64,000 bases of DNA. Origin: Litoditis marina (lineage: Eukaryota > Nematoda > Chromadorea > Rhabditida > Rhabditidae). A program made the position numbers and the translations under genes. Positions 24,290-36,221 of the stretch are shown in pieces; position 1 is the first letter of the stretch; the number at the start of each line of letters is the position of its first letter. Location of the stretch: NCBI GenBank assembly GCA_964036275.1, contig OZ038434.1, forward strand, positions 22,557,879 to 22,621,878, in the 5' to 3' direction. Under the pieces are notes generated by a model, which did not search any database, was not told the DNA's origin, and saw only the letters and a program-made list of their open reading frames with translations.

Positions 24290-25055
24290 TCAGACAGGGC
24301 CCAGCCAATTGGCCAGCCAATTTTTTCAATTGCAGCCAATTAGCCGCTAAAAACGGGCGCATACCGTAATCCGAAGACGCTTTTTTGACCGTTTTTCTGC
24401 GTTTTTCGGGTGGAATGAAGCCTACAGATGTATATTCAGTGTTCTGACAGTCGACAAAAAATTCAGAAACTGGACGAAAGCCGAAAATTTCTCAATGATT
24501 GCTTCCCATCGTGTTTTTGGGATTTGCACGGGAAACCATCTATCTTGCTTCTTTAGCAAAACGAATTAACATGTGTTTTGTCTGAATTGGATGTATTTCA
24601 TTGTTATAAGCGATGTAAATTCTTAAAAACACGAATATGTGGTCATAACGTCAAATTACGAATTCCGATTCGCCTCTTCGTGGCTAACTCTGATCAATAG
24701 CGCCAATCTCTCTCAGTGGATGAAATAGAGTTTCAGGAACATACATTCACTGTTTTTCACGGTGATTCAAAACAGTTCAGAGTAAAATAACGTCGAAAAA
24801 TCGTGTGTTAAGTGCTTGCAATCGTGCTTTCTTGGAATACAGCGAATAGCTTTTTTTGCTCTTTCAAGCGAACAAATAGAGGTGTTCAACGTTCAAATTG
24901 AATGTCTACAATCAAAGTAGCCAATTTGGTTGTTGATAAATATGATTTTTAGATCAAAACGCTCGAGTTTTAATTTTTGGGTTACGGTAGTTTCTAAAAT
25001 TCGCGGCTAACTCCGGCCAATTAGCGCCAACTTTTCTGAGGACCCCGGACGTGAC
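24290..25055. mobile_element. Possible degenerate inverted-repeat element
   Basis: Left sequence AGCCAATTAGCCGCTAAAA followed by ATACCGTAA is roughly the inverse of the right sequence TTACGGTAG....AAAATTCGCGGCTAA...GGCCAATTAG. Identity is limited and no target duplication was found. Confidence 0.3.
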
Positions 25056-25183
25056 TTCGGCGAGGGATTGTGATATAGTCTGCAGTGAGGTCGGTTTTCT
25101 TAATTCTCACATTGCGCGAACTCGTTTTAAAATATGTGAATACGGATGACGGATGTGCAATAAACTGGAGAAATACGGCAACC

Positions 25184-25388
25184 AGAATAAGTCATTCGAA
25201 ATTAAAAGTCATTAGAGTAAAAGTCATTCGAAAGTAGAAGTCATTAACTACAGAAACAGTTGAGAATCAAAAATAAAGTTTCCGAAAATTTTCGTAATTT
25301 TCAAATCCTGACTAAAAGTAAATTAATGACTTTTACTTTTGAATGACTTTTACTTTAATGACTTTTAATTTTGAATGACTTATTCCGG
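25184..25388. mobile_element. 205-bp MITE with ~65-bp inverted repeats
   Basis: GAATAAGTCATTCGAAATTA opens the element and TAATTTTGAATGACTTATTC closes it. The arms match for about 65 bp with few substitutions and contain internal AAAAGTCATT repeats. The central ~70 bp is unique. No coding capacity. Confidence 0.85.
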
Positions 25389-26547
25389 GTACCAGAAATA
25401 CCGAACTAATTGATTTTTATAAAAGTTGCCAGCTGATTTTGGAAACTGAACAGCGGACTTAACTTTCAATCATGAATTTCTAACGGGGCTGCAAATTGCA
25501 ATAAGATAGGACTATTTGAATGAATAGGCAAATGTTCTCGTTTTCGGTGAAACAGTAGTTCGTTTTTTGAAATTTTTGTGGATGCTCGGACAATATTTGT
25601 GGTGTAAGCCAACAGCGACTTCGGGTATTTATAGAAACATTATGTTAGCCGGATAATTCACTTCGTATATATGTTATTGAGATGGTGGTACTTCTGTTCA
25701 TGGGTTTTTTACAGGAGATGATGGCAGTGTCTCAGTGTCTGTCCATTCTGCACGGATCACCTCCGTTTGTCCAGCAATATCTTCTAGAAAGCCCATTATT
25801 GGTTAGTTTAGCTCTCGGTTACTTCTGTTATGTGTAATAATGAAATTATAGGTAGAGTGATAGTGTGAGCAAGGTAAAAAATTCTTTGTTTTCATACAAC
25901 AGTAGCGGGTAATTTAATTTTATGGAAACTGTTCAAGTTTAAAACATCTAATTAAATGTATTTGGAGATCAAAAGAGTAAGTTAGCTTGAGTCATTAGTT
26001 AAATTAGCGTCAGTTCTTGGGTTGTCAGCTGTGTTGGCCTGAGGTGGAGTTGTGTATCGTGTATGTAAGAAATGAAACCCAATCTTTATCTTTAATTCGA
26101 TTTTAGGCTAGTTTGAGCAACTTTCGTTGCTAAATAATGAGCGGTATTTTGTTTCTTTGTAGAAGTTCATAAACGTGTGATTTTTGGACGTTGACTACAT
26201 CGTGTTGAAAGCCCAGTGCCCAGCGCCTTTCTGAATGAGGCATGAATCAGCTGAAAAACGAGCAACCGCCATTTTTCGTAGTTAATCTAGTTGTTTTGGT
26301 CGAATCTCACCAGTGTGTACATGTGCTGTCATTATACTCTGGCTACTGGCTGGTTGTAGCTAGATGTCAGATACAACCGAACAAAACCTATCTTTGTTTG
26401 GATAGCAGTCAGAAGCTGCTTTTGTAAAGAATGTATTGTTGTATTTAAGGTATGCTCGCTCAATGCGCTCGTGGAACACAGGCCTTTACGAGAGAGGAGC
26501 TCCGATGGTGTATTCTTGTCGTTTGGTTGAAAGGAACCTTTGCACAG

Positions 26548-28300
26548 GTGTGATGTGTTTATTGTTTAATGTGTCCATTAGATATTAGCAAACTCTAATT
26601 GTTTTTGTTGTGGGACGGACGCTTAGAGATAAATTGTTATTTCAGTTCAAAAGGTAAGACTATGATCAGACGTATACAAGCCTAGACGACGTCTGAATTT
26701 CGATCACCCAAAATTCATGAAAAACACCAAAAATTCAGATAATCACCCAAAAATTCGCCGAAATCGGGTTATTATCTGGATTTTGCACAAAAAATATCAT
26801 TTTGATCACCCAAAAACTAGATAGTTACATCATTTTTCGTTCTGTCACCCAGAAATCAGAGAGTCGTCCAATAATTGTAAACGTCTGACTATGATGAATG
26901 GAATTTTTAGTGACACTAAACCCCACAAACTATTGTAGAGCGCTGTAAATAAGTTGTTAGACAATTTTAGGTCAGAGTGTCTTTTTAGTTATTTACCTTA
27001 AGCGAGAGATGTCAGGTGCTGGGAGGTTCTATTTTGTAGTTCCAGTACCAGATGCTGGTAGTGTGTTACTTATTAGCAGTGAATTGCGGAACTTTTCACC
27101 CAAGCTCCCACTCAATTGTGACATTTATAGATTGTTAGTTCTCTATGAAATCTCATTGAAAAAAGTTACTCCGCTTGTAATCAGCCGACCGTAAATAAGT
27201 TTAGCTGAATTAAATAAACTCAAAAAAAGTGAACCGTTTCGGCGTTTTTCGATTTATGCACCTGAACATTCTTGAGTCTTAAATAGGAGCAACATCAGCT
27301 GATTTTTGTTTCGTATACTTAGATACTTACTCTGAGCTTATGAAAAACATGTTCATGCTTTAGGTTTGATGTTCTGAATTTCTATCAATTTGATCGTCGG
27401 GTGAATCCTCTTCTCATGAGTACATGAGTTCGAGCTTGGAATGAAGGTGAGTGAGGGATGTATTTTGTGTGTTCATTAGTCATCGCGACCTATGTTGTGG
27501 GTACCTATGGAGGTGATTCATTTGTTTTCATACACTAGTATGGTCCGACTAAGTCACAAAGAATGGTGCGTTTTTACATTTAACCACCTAATAAGTAATG
27601 ATTTTGCATCAAAAACATACACATATCCTCGTTTTCGGCGAAAAAGTAACCCGTTTTTCGATTGCTGTTCGGACAATTCCGGTGTATTTTTTGTTTTTGG
27701 TAGTTATAAGTTATCTAATTATATGGAATCAGCTCAAGCTTGGCTGACGTTAATGATTTTCCGTGCGCCCGATAGTGGTAGGAATTTATGTAACCAGAAA
27801 TGAAATCAGCTTTATTTTGACCGCTAAAAACTAGAGAGATACCCTTTTTTGAAGAGGTTCCTGAGGTCACGCACGTTTATTTTAGTTGCGTTGTCATTGA
27901 ACTGTTTTACCTATGGTTGTTACTGTTCTTTAAGAAAGAAAGACCGTATTATTATTCTATTTAAACACCCTCAGTTCAATGTCATCGGATCAAAAGAGTA
28001 AATTAGCGCGATTGCGATGAACAGGATCAGTTACTTCAATTTTTGGGTTGTCAGCTATGTTTGCCGAGGTGTGTATGTGTATTTCACCGATTCGTTAATG
28101 TCTTACATTCCAGGTCGAATTCATCAGCTATGGACGAGTGAAGACAGGAAGGCACCTACCTAGTCCTACGTGTAATCTTTGCATCATTTAAAGTGATAAA
28201 ATTATGTTTTTATGTTATGTTTTATGAATAAAAGTATAATTACATCACAACTCAACTTTGTTTCATATTGTTATAGTAATAAACTAATAAATAATCGACA
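26548..28300. other. No gene confidently recognised
   Basis: Between 26690 and 26880 short CACCCAAAAATTC-like units recur, bounded by ATCAGACGT (near 26665) and ACGTCTGA (near 26882). A short open segment after a CATTCCAG acceptor at about 28114 ends at a stop near 28190 and could be a terminal exon, unassigned. Confidence 0.35.
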
Positions 28301-28465
28301 GGAACAACCGAATGCTAATTCTTAATTGTTATCAGCGGCGCGCCGATTGGTTGCCGATGCCAAGCCGGGTAGTTGCCGGCGCCGAGCTGACTGGTCAAAA
28401 CGGCATCCTTCTGGCAGGGCATCGGCAACCAACCGGCTCGCCATCGGCAGAGTTGTTTCCCAGAT

Positions 28466-31349
28466 TGAATTTCGTACTTTTGGTCAAAACCAGCGATTTT
28501 TCATTTTCGTGATCGTGGAGCCACGATCGTTTTAGGATATAGCTGTTTTGAGCAAACTTGAACAAAATCGTTACATTTTTCGATGTAGATCTCTTAGTTG
28601 ACTAGTTTTGAGTATAATTTGCCATGAATTTTGTACTTGTGGTCAAAACCAGCGATTTTTCATTTTCGCGATCGTGGAGCCACGATCGTTTTAGGATATA
28701 GCTGTTTTGAGCAAACTTGACCAACTTTTTCGATGTAGATCTCTTAGTTGACTATTTTTGAGTGTAACTTGCATTGAATTTCGTACTTTTGGTCAAAACC
28801 AGCGATTTTTCATTTTCGCAATCGTGGAGCCACGATCGTTTTAGGATATAGCTGTTTTGTGCAAACTTGACCAAAACCGTTAAAATTTTCGATGTAGATC
28901 TCTTAGTTGACTAGTTCTGAGTAAAGTTTGCATTGAATTTCGTGCTTTTGGTCAAAACCAGCGATTTTTCATTTTCGCGATCGTGGAGCCACGATCGTTT
29001 TAGGATATAGCTGTTTTGAGCAAACTTGAACAAAATCGTTACATTTTTCGATGCAGATCTCTCAGTTGACTAGTTTTGAGTATAATTTGCATCGAATTCC
29101 GTACTTGTGGTCAAAACCAGCGATTTTTCATTTTCGCTATCGTGGAGCCACGATCGTTTTAGGATATAGCTGTTTTGAGGAAACTTGACCAAAAACGTTC
29201 AATTTTTCGATGTAGATCTCTTAGTTGACTAGTTTTGAGTATAATTTGCATTGAATTTTGTACTTGTGGTCAAAACCAGCGATTTTTCATTTTCGCGATC
29301 AAGGAGCCACGATCGTTTTAGGATATAGCTGTTTTGAGCAAACTTGACCAAAATCGTTAAAATTTTCGATGTAGATCTCTTAGTTGACTAGTTTTGAGTA
29401 CAATTTGCATTGAATTTTGTACTTGTGGTCAAAACCAGCGATTTTTCATTTTCGCGATCGTGGAGCCACGATCGTTTTAGGATATAGCTGTTTTGAGCAA
29501 ACTTGACCAAATTTTTCGATGTAGATCTCTTAGTTGACTATTTTTGAGTGTAACTTGCATTGAATTTCGTACTTTTGGTCAAAACCAGCGATTTTTCATT
29601 TTCGCGATCGTGGAGCCACGATCGTTTTAGGATATAGCTGTTTTGTGCAAACTTGACCAAAATCGTTAAAATTTTCGATGTAGATCTCTTAGTTGACTAG
29701 TTTTGAGTATAGTTCGCATTGAATTTCGTACTTGTGGTCAAAACCAGCGATTTTTCATTTTCGCGATCGTGGAGCCACGATCGTTTTAGGATATAGCTGT
29801 TTTGAGCAAACTTGACCAAAATCGTTAAATTTTTCGATGTAGATCTTTTAGTTGACTAGTTTTGAGTATAATTTGTATCGAATTTTGTACTTGTGGTCAA
29901 AACCGGCGATTTTTCATTTTCGCGATCGTGGAGCCACGATCGTTTTAGGATATAGCTGTTTTGAGCAAACTTGACCAAAATCGTTAAATTTTTCGATGTA
30001 GATTTCTTAGTTGACTAGTTTTGAGTATAATTTGTATCGAATTTCGTACTTGTGGTCAAAACCAGCGATTTTTCATTTTCGCGATCGTGGAGCCACGATC
30101 GTTTTAGCATATAGCTGTTTTGAGCAAACTTGACCAAAAACGTTAAATTTTTCGATGTAGATCTCTTAGTTGACTAGTTTTGAGTATAATTTGCATTGAA
30201 TTTTGTACTTGTGGTCAAAACCAGCGATTTTTCATTTTCGCGATCAAGGAGCCACGATCGTTTTAGGATATAGCTGTTTTGAGCAAACTTGACCAAATTT
30301 TTCGATGTAGATCTCTTAGTTGACTATTTTTGAGTGTAACTTGCATTGAATTTCGTACTTTTGGTCAAAACCAGCGATTTTTCATTTTCGCGATCGTGGA
30401 GCCACGATCGTTTTAGGATATAGCTGTTTTGAGCAAACTTGACCAAAATCGTTAAATTTTTCGATGTAGATTTCTTAGTTGACTAGTTTTGAGTATAATT
30501 TGTATCGAATTTCGTACTTGTGGTCAAAACCAGCGATTTTTCATTTTCGCGATCGTGGAGCCACGATCGTTTTAGCATATAGCTGTTTTGAGCAAACTTG
30601 ACCAAAAACGTTAAATTTTTCGATGTAGATCTCTTAGTTGACTAGTTTTGAGTATAATTTGCATTGAATTTTGTACTTGTGGTCAAAACCAGCGATTTTT
30701 CATTTTCGCGATCGTGGAGCCACGATCGTTTTAGGATATAGCTGTTTTGTGCAAACTTGACCAAAATTGTTAAAATTTTCGATGTAGATCTCTTAGTTGA
30801 CTAGTTCTGAGTAAAGTTTGTATTAAATTTTGTACTTTTGGTCAAAACCAGCGATTTTTCATTTTCGCGATCGTGGAGCCACGATCGTTTTAGGATATAG
30901 CTGTTTTGAGCAAACTTGACCAAAATCGTTAAATTTTTCGATGTAGATCTCTTAGTTGACTAGTTTTGAGTATAGTTCGCATTGAATTTCGTACTTGTGG
31001 TCAAAACCAGCGATTTTTCATTTTCGCGATCGTGGAGCCACGATCGTTTTAGGATATAGCTGTTTTGTGCAAACTTGACCAAAATCGTTAAAATTTTCGA
31101 TGTAGATCTCTTAGTTGACTAGTTCTGAGTAAAGTTTGCATTGAATTTCGTACTTTTGGTCAAAACCAGCGATTTTTCATTTTCGCGATCGTGGAGCCAC
31201 GATCGTTTTAGGATATAGCTGTTTTGAGCAAACTTGAACAAAATCGTTACATTTTTCGATGTAGATCTCTCAGTTGACTAGTTTTGAGTATAATTTGCAT
31301 CGAATTCCGTACTTGTGGTCAAAACCAGCGATTTTTCATTTTCGCTATC
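28466..31349 (+). repeat. Satellite array, ~19 copies of a ~150-160-bp unit carrying a 20-bp palindrome
   Basis: Nineteen occurrences of CAGCGATTTTTCATTTTCG mark the unit; spacing is about 159 bp, or about 149 bp in a variant lacking part of the AAAATCGTTAAA stretch. Nearly every unit contains CGATCGTGGAGCCACGATCG, two 9-bp arms with a 2-bp centre. Units differ at scattered positions. Higher-order mixing is visible: short-form units recur after 28730, 29510 and 30295. Confidence 0.95.
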
Positions 31350-31548
31350 TCAGAATCTCAGAATCACTAACGTTACTAGTTAACCACGTCTCGGTGCAAA
31401 ATACAACATCTGGCTTTTTCTCAGTTAATAATAATCTAAATTCATCAATTTTGTTAACCAAGCTACGACAATAGGATAAAAGACAATTTATGCTTTGCTG
31501 AACAGATTTCCCACTTTGCTTCAGTTTCCCTTTGGCAGCGTTGTCCAT
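31345..31548 (-). pseudogene. LINE (CR1/Jockey-like) endonuclease fragment, truncated
   Basis: The ORF starts at an ATG (31548) and runs 67 residues. It contains LLSYCRSLVNKIDEFRLLL and PDVVFCTETWLT, which fit the first strands of an APE-type endonuclease domain of non-LTR retrotransposons, including the conserved E-T-W-L motif. It ends exactly where the satellite array begins, so the rest of the endonuclease and the reverse transcriptase are missing. The element has been cut by, or joined to, the array. Confidence 0.65.
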
Positions 31549-31615
31549 AATAGTAGTCTGTCGATGTATGTAGAGACGATCCGAGGGACACTTAGTCTTA
31601 GTCTAAAAGGGGAGG

Positions 31616-31912
31616 TGTTGTGTATCGTTATTATTTAGTTATAACGTTACTATCTATCTTTAATCTTTTCATGGAATCAGCCAGGCGTTCCTGTTGCTGA
31701 TGTCCCTCTCATTGTCTAGCGTCTCTATGCTCCCTATGCTATCTAGCCGTAAGCTTCTAGAATGCTCCGGCCACGCCCACATTGTCTATATAGGGCTGCT
31801 AGAGCTCATTGTTGTGAGACTGATCCTACGGGAACGTGACCTCTCTATTCTCTGCCATTATTGTAACTACTATCTGGAATAAACTATAATATATAGACTA
31901 AGACCCATAGCA
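31616..31912 (+). mobile_element. LTR-like segment with adjoining polypurine tract (solo 3' LTR remnant)
   Basis: The 297-bp segment starts TGTTGTGTATCG and ends ACCCATAGCA, fitting TG...CA ends. It is immediately preceded by AAAAGGGGAGG (31605-31615), a good polypurine tract. Inside are a TATATAGGG promoter-like box (31788) and GGAATAAACTA (31876). No coding part or second LTR is present. Confidence 0.5.
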
Positions 31913-31936
31913 TGACTAAAAAAACTAAACCCTAAC

Positions 31937-32690
31937 CTGTGTCGGATAGGGTAGATACTGTAGTGCCTGATTACTACATATCATGGCTCCAAAATAACTG
32001 GCTGCACAGAGTGCGTACATTCTACTAGGAACCGTGTCCACGCACTTTTTCGGTCGGAATATCCAAGCGAATATAGTGTTGGCGGTGCACATGAAGAATA
32101 CAATGGCCTGCGTATAGGTGAACTTTTCCTTGTTGTCATACTTGCCTTGCACACTGGAAATGAACAGACTCTCATAGGAAAAGGGTAATGTTTGATTTGT
32201 GAAATAAATTCTATACTAACTACAATTACATGTTACGTTTCCGCAATCCACACAAGTAAGTTTTGAGCAATACAGGATAAAAACATTCCCGTGAGGAAAC
32301 CAGGAGTGATTTCCAAGATTCCAAGTGAAATTTGGTGCGGTGAAAAACTTCAGTTAGAAATGATAAACGATATAAACGAATGCCTGGAGGTAACATTTAC
32401 AATAATTACAAACGTAAGTTCAATGAATCGGCTGCAACTCATTATTTCTCTCAAAAACCTGTGAATAATCCATACCATAAAGATATATCGCTATTTCAGA
32501 GAAAAAATAAAACAAAAACTGACACTCGTTCCTGTTGCACGCCAAAATAGAAGTAGCAGACGAGGATTCCCCCAGCACAAATGGCGAAGTGAAGGGCTTC
32601 GGCCAGATGACTTCGACTGTTCAAATGGTGGTTCACGTCCGCCTTCGACTTCCCCGTCACGTATTCATGGGTGGTGTTGCGGCGAGTAAC
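31937..32690 (-). pseudogene. SLC35B1/HUT-1-like nucleotide-sugar transporter, 5' fragment
   Basis: Two exons are visible on the minus strand. The complement of 32524 to about 32690 encodes ALHFAICAGGILVCYFYFGV, the first membrane helix of SLC35B1-type UDP-sugar/ATP transporters of the ER. The complement of 31937-32153 encodes QGKYDNKEKFTYTQA, then two helices ending in LQYLPYPTQ, where the next intron begins (GTTAGG). Phases join (GTCAGT donor). No further exons of this family of ~330 residues are found to the left; an LTR-like segment begins 25 bp past the donor. No initiator Met is in frame in the first exon. This is probably a truncated duplicate or a gene broken by repeats. Confidence 0.7.
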
Positions 32691-32994
32691 GGTCTAACTC
32701 AAAACAATGTGGCGTGCGCTGATTGGTCAGAATCAAACAACAAAAACACGTGACGCATGCTAATTGCTAACTCAAGTTTCTTAGAGTATATATGAGCGCG
32801 ACACGGGCTTTGGATGCTCTTTCCCAACGTCAGGGGTTAGACTTCAATTGTCGCTATACTCGGTCTCCTTTCTATCACAAACAAGTTAGCCTGATCACAC
32901 AGCAGAATAATGAACTTAATACAGCGCATACGAACAAGCAATGGTCTCAACACTTCACCCCAAAAGCAAACAAGTATTATTCAAGAGCACCCTT

Positions 32995-33247
32995 ATTATC
33001 TGTTATGTTCACTTTTTTTACTATTGTTGAAAATAAACTTGATGTGAACAATTCTTATGTTATTGTTGATATAACAATCGAGTGAAAACCAGGTTGGAAT
33101 CAGAGTCGCTTCTTGAAGATCTTTTTGTTACTCTATACAGACAATATCAAACTACAACTTCACCTCTCTACCTCTTAAACTACCACCGAACCACCTACGT
33201 TCCTTAACTATAAGGAAAACACATTAACTCGAGGTAGACGGCGCGAA
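32995..33247 (-). repeat. ~250-bp inverted-repeat arm, partner of 22966-23216
   Basis: See the partner. The last ~70 bp, read on the minus strand, can encode FRAVYLELMCFPYS and a stop, also open in the other copy, so the repeat may derive from the 3' end of a gene or of a transposon ORF. Confidence 0.9.
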
Positions 33248-33809
33248 ATGGTGCATCGGCCATATTATCAAAATCAAGTTTTCAATTATCAAACAATATA
33301 GAGTGACAGATCCAAGTTGCAACCCCACAAAACCTACAAAATCAGAAAAGTAGACCAGACAAAAACAATCGACTCATCACAAGACGGTTTGTTATTCAGA
33401 GAGAGTCAGACGAATAGAGTGAAACAGTTCTGACAGTTACCTCAAATAGTGCATTATGACGTCATGTTAGATGACTGGGCGAGACAAGCAGTCGAAAACA
33501 AGCGACCAATGAGACCAAAACAAGAATTCACTTATTACGCCGTCTTCTGAGCCAGTGAGCGGCTATACAATTTTCAATCCTTTCATTTCTATTATTAGTA
33601 GGTGCAAGGTCGCAATGTGGCAGTTTCGAACGCAATGTGGCAGCAAGTAGCAACAAAACTAAGAATAATATAGTGTTGGCACAAAGAAGCCATGATTTTG
33701 GCCAGCGAGTCAAATACAAAGACTCGACTAGCACTGAACTAAGAAGTTGTGTTTTTACGTTCACGTTGAAATATTATGTTGCCGAGTGATCAGTTCGGCT
33801 CCACATATT

Positions 33810-34022
33810 TGCTAGTACCGGGCGTAGCGACCCCCGGGCACTCAAACCATGAACCTCTAGGGTCATTTCCAAGGAGAACTGTTTACTACTGATATAAATA
33901 TAGAATAACAAGGGAGTTATATGTTTATTAAAGAAGAATAATATGAGACAACCATCCGCGCTGTCCCGACCCGCATCTGTCCTTTCCTTAGCTCCGCCTC
34001 TTCGAAAGGCGGGTTCGCGACA
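33810..34022 (-). mobile_element. LTR-like segment followed by a primer-binding-site-like sequence
   Basis: Read on the minus strand, the 213-bp segment begins TGTCGCGAACCC and ends GGTACTAGCA. It contains AATAAACATATAA. Six bases further is TGGAGCCGAACTGATC, which starts with TGG as expected of a tRNA-primed site. The internal region to the left is not recognisable beyond a hydrophobic ORF at 33528-33764. Different in sequence from the LTR-like segment at 31616. Confidence 0.45.
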
Positions 34023-34168
34023 TCCCCCTTTTTCGGAAGACGAGCTCCGGCGAGTCCTGAAACATGCAGATGGGGGACCTTAAGGGCCCCAAAAAAAGAA
34101 AGTATTATATATTAAAAAAAACAGTTTTTAGTTAACATGGTTTATTATTGGTTAGATCAAAAATACAA

Positions 34169-34706
34169 TTAGTAAAAGAAGACCTGACTGAACGAGGGTT
34201 GACAAGGGTGGAACGGCATTTGGGGTGTTGGTTTAGGTGGAGGAAGAACGTTAGCCGCTGTTCCCGGGTAGAATATGCGTTTTGGTGGTAAAAAGTTTTG
34301 CATATGACTCGGTTGGTGGTTTGGCGCGCGTGCATCATTTGGTGGACGGAACCCATTAGGTTGACAGAACCCGTTAGGAGGACAGAACCCGTTAGAAGGA
34401 CGTAACCCGTTAGGAGGACGTAACCCGTTAGGTTGACGGAACCCGTTAGGTTGACGGAACCCGTTAGGTTGACGGAACCCGTTAGGTTGACGGAACCCGT
34501 TAGGTTGACGGAACCCGTTAGGTTGACAGAACCCGTTGGGTTTACGGAACCCGTTAGGAGGGCGGAACCCGTTACGAGATCGTTTTGGATGTTTGAACTT
34601 CTTGTTCACAATCACTCGTCCGGCGAAGAATTTCTTTCTTTGGACTTTCGGGGCCGCCGCTACTTGTTCCGCTGTTGGTTCTTCGCCCAGTAACAAGCGT
34701 TCCATC
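34169..34706 (-). CDS. Hexapeptide-repeat protein (PNGFRQ)n, unrecognised
   Basis: From the ATG at 34706 the ORF encodes 178 residues. It starts MERLLLGEEPTAEQVAAAPK, continues with a basic segment ending KFKHPKRS, then about 13 tandem PNGF/L-R/C-Q/P-P units (18-bp DNA repeat, about 34343-34570), and ends in a Pro-rich, aromatic tail. The DNA repeat units with GGTTGACGG are nearly identical, so the array expands or contracts readily. An acceptor (TTTTTCAG) lies just upstream, so a 5' exon may exist. No signal peptide or known domain. The regular phase and lack of stops across all units favour a real coding sequence, but the alternative is a non-coding minisatellite. Confidence 0.45.
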
Positions 34707-34929
34707 TCTTGGGAGACGGATGCTGAAAAACATGAATTCTTTCCAACGCTACACCAAATTACAGAGTAAACTGCTCCAATGCGAATCATGTGACACTCTT
34801 CTTCTCAGCGCTCTCTCACTCTCTCGTTTGATGTTATTTTTTTTGAAAGTTTTATTGTTTTATTCAATTCTTTCTTTTTTGAAATTTTGTGTTTGGTATT
34901 ATTTCGGAAAGAAAAGAATGCAATTTCAG

Positions 34930-35718
34930 AGATGAGTCGCGTAGAAGCCTTTCACTGTGCCATGTTTAACGAGTGTTCGTTGAGCGAATTCTGCATTCGG
35001 CTCGTCAACGGTGTGTACAAGTGCGTATGCCTTACGCCATTCGTTTCGCCTAATTGCACCATTCCTGCCATTTTCACGACCATGTCTCCTGTTACAGACA
35101 AGGGATTTTCTACTGGATGTATGATTCTAGGTTAGTTTTGAAGAAATTAATAAAATGAATTTGAGAAAAAAAAATATTGGATATTATGATGTAGAATGGA
35201 ACAGTATTGATATATTGACTATACTATACTAGATTGCCTAAATTTAGAGAAAATTTGTTGTGGTATTTTGTGCAAAGAAAGGAAATAAGCTTTTGAAAGA
35301 TTAGCTATACTACGAACTAGATTTACTCTTCATTTACGGAAATAGGCTTTTGAAGGATTAGCTATACTACAAACTAGATTTACTGAAATTAGAAAAATTG
35401 GATTGCAGTAAAAGAGAAAATACGCATGGGAGAACTCAATTATTTTCAGTTATTCTCCTCTTCCTTCTCTTGGTTGCCTACATTGGATTCGTACTTGTGG
35501 CTAAGTGGTGGCATGGTGAAGGAGAAACTTGGCTGTGGGCCATTGTGCTGCCGTTCGTTCGTCTCGGCGTGCTCCTTAAATGGATCTACCACTTGCTTCC
35601 CTTTGTCAAGTCCGAGACCGTTGTCAAGAAGAAGAGACAGTCGGACAATGACAATGAGGAAAAATCTACCAAGAAGAAAGAAGGTGTGAATGTGGTTATT
35701 GAACTGAGCAACATGTAA
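34930..35718 (+). CDS. 3' end of a membrane protein: EGF-like domain, TM helix, cytoplasmic tail
   Basis: Exon 34930-35130 encodes a Cys-rich EGF-like unit (FHCAMFNECSLSEFC...YKCVC) and a Thr/Ser stalk. Exon 35450-35718 joins in phase and encodes a strong hydrophobic helix (ILLFLLLVAYIGFVLVAKWW), a second hydrophobic stretch, a basic tail and a stop. The carboxyl end VVIELSNM is not the Crumbs ERLI motif. It faces the same way as the LamG/EGF gene at 41-49 kb yet lies upstream of it, so it is either the end of another EGF gene whose 5' exons are missing here, or a displaced/duplicated end of the same gene. Confidence 0.65.
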
Positions 35719-36221
35719 TGAGTACATAGAAAGAATTTTGCTTATTTGAAATCAAATTCCATAGTTGTTTCCCAAAGAATTATGTAGTGTTACTGAGTTG
35801 TTAAGTTTTCTCTTGTTTTACGAAGCTAGAGGAATCAATCGAAGAAAAACATTTGCAGAATATTACAATTTTGGATAATTACAAAAACAAGTATTGAATC
35901 CTCTGGTTTTGGACAAAAATTTGTTACAAAGTTGCCTATATTTTACAAATTAGTTGTTCGTCATTCACCCAGTGTTATTTTTCCGGTGTTACGAGTATTT
36001 ACAAATCGGTATATATAACGGTTCGAAAACAAAACTGGTTTACACTCAAATTGCATCTCATTTTACTTTTTTTCTTCATTTTCTCACGATCATATATTTG
36101 GAAAGTTGTTGTCGAATGTTATTTGTTGAATGAAAGATATGTTAAACAATTGTCAAAAGATTACATATATCGGTTGGCCTTACCGATTATTTACATTATG
36201 TACATATGAAGTTTCTCACTT

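Noticed and set aside
28466..31349. Possible CRISPR-like repeat array
   Set aside because: There are no distinct spacers between short repeats: whole ~158-bp units repeat head to tail in an intron-bearing eukaryotic genome. It is a satellite.
32792..33085. 97-residue plus-strand ORF
   Set aside because: Its second part is simply the inverted-repeat arm read backwards; no domain is visible.
34433..34769. Plus-strand ORFs with (RLTEPV)n repeats
   Set aside because: Antisense reading of the 18-bp repeat; the minus-strand frame has the better start and spans beyond the array on both sides.
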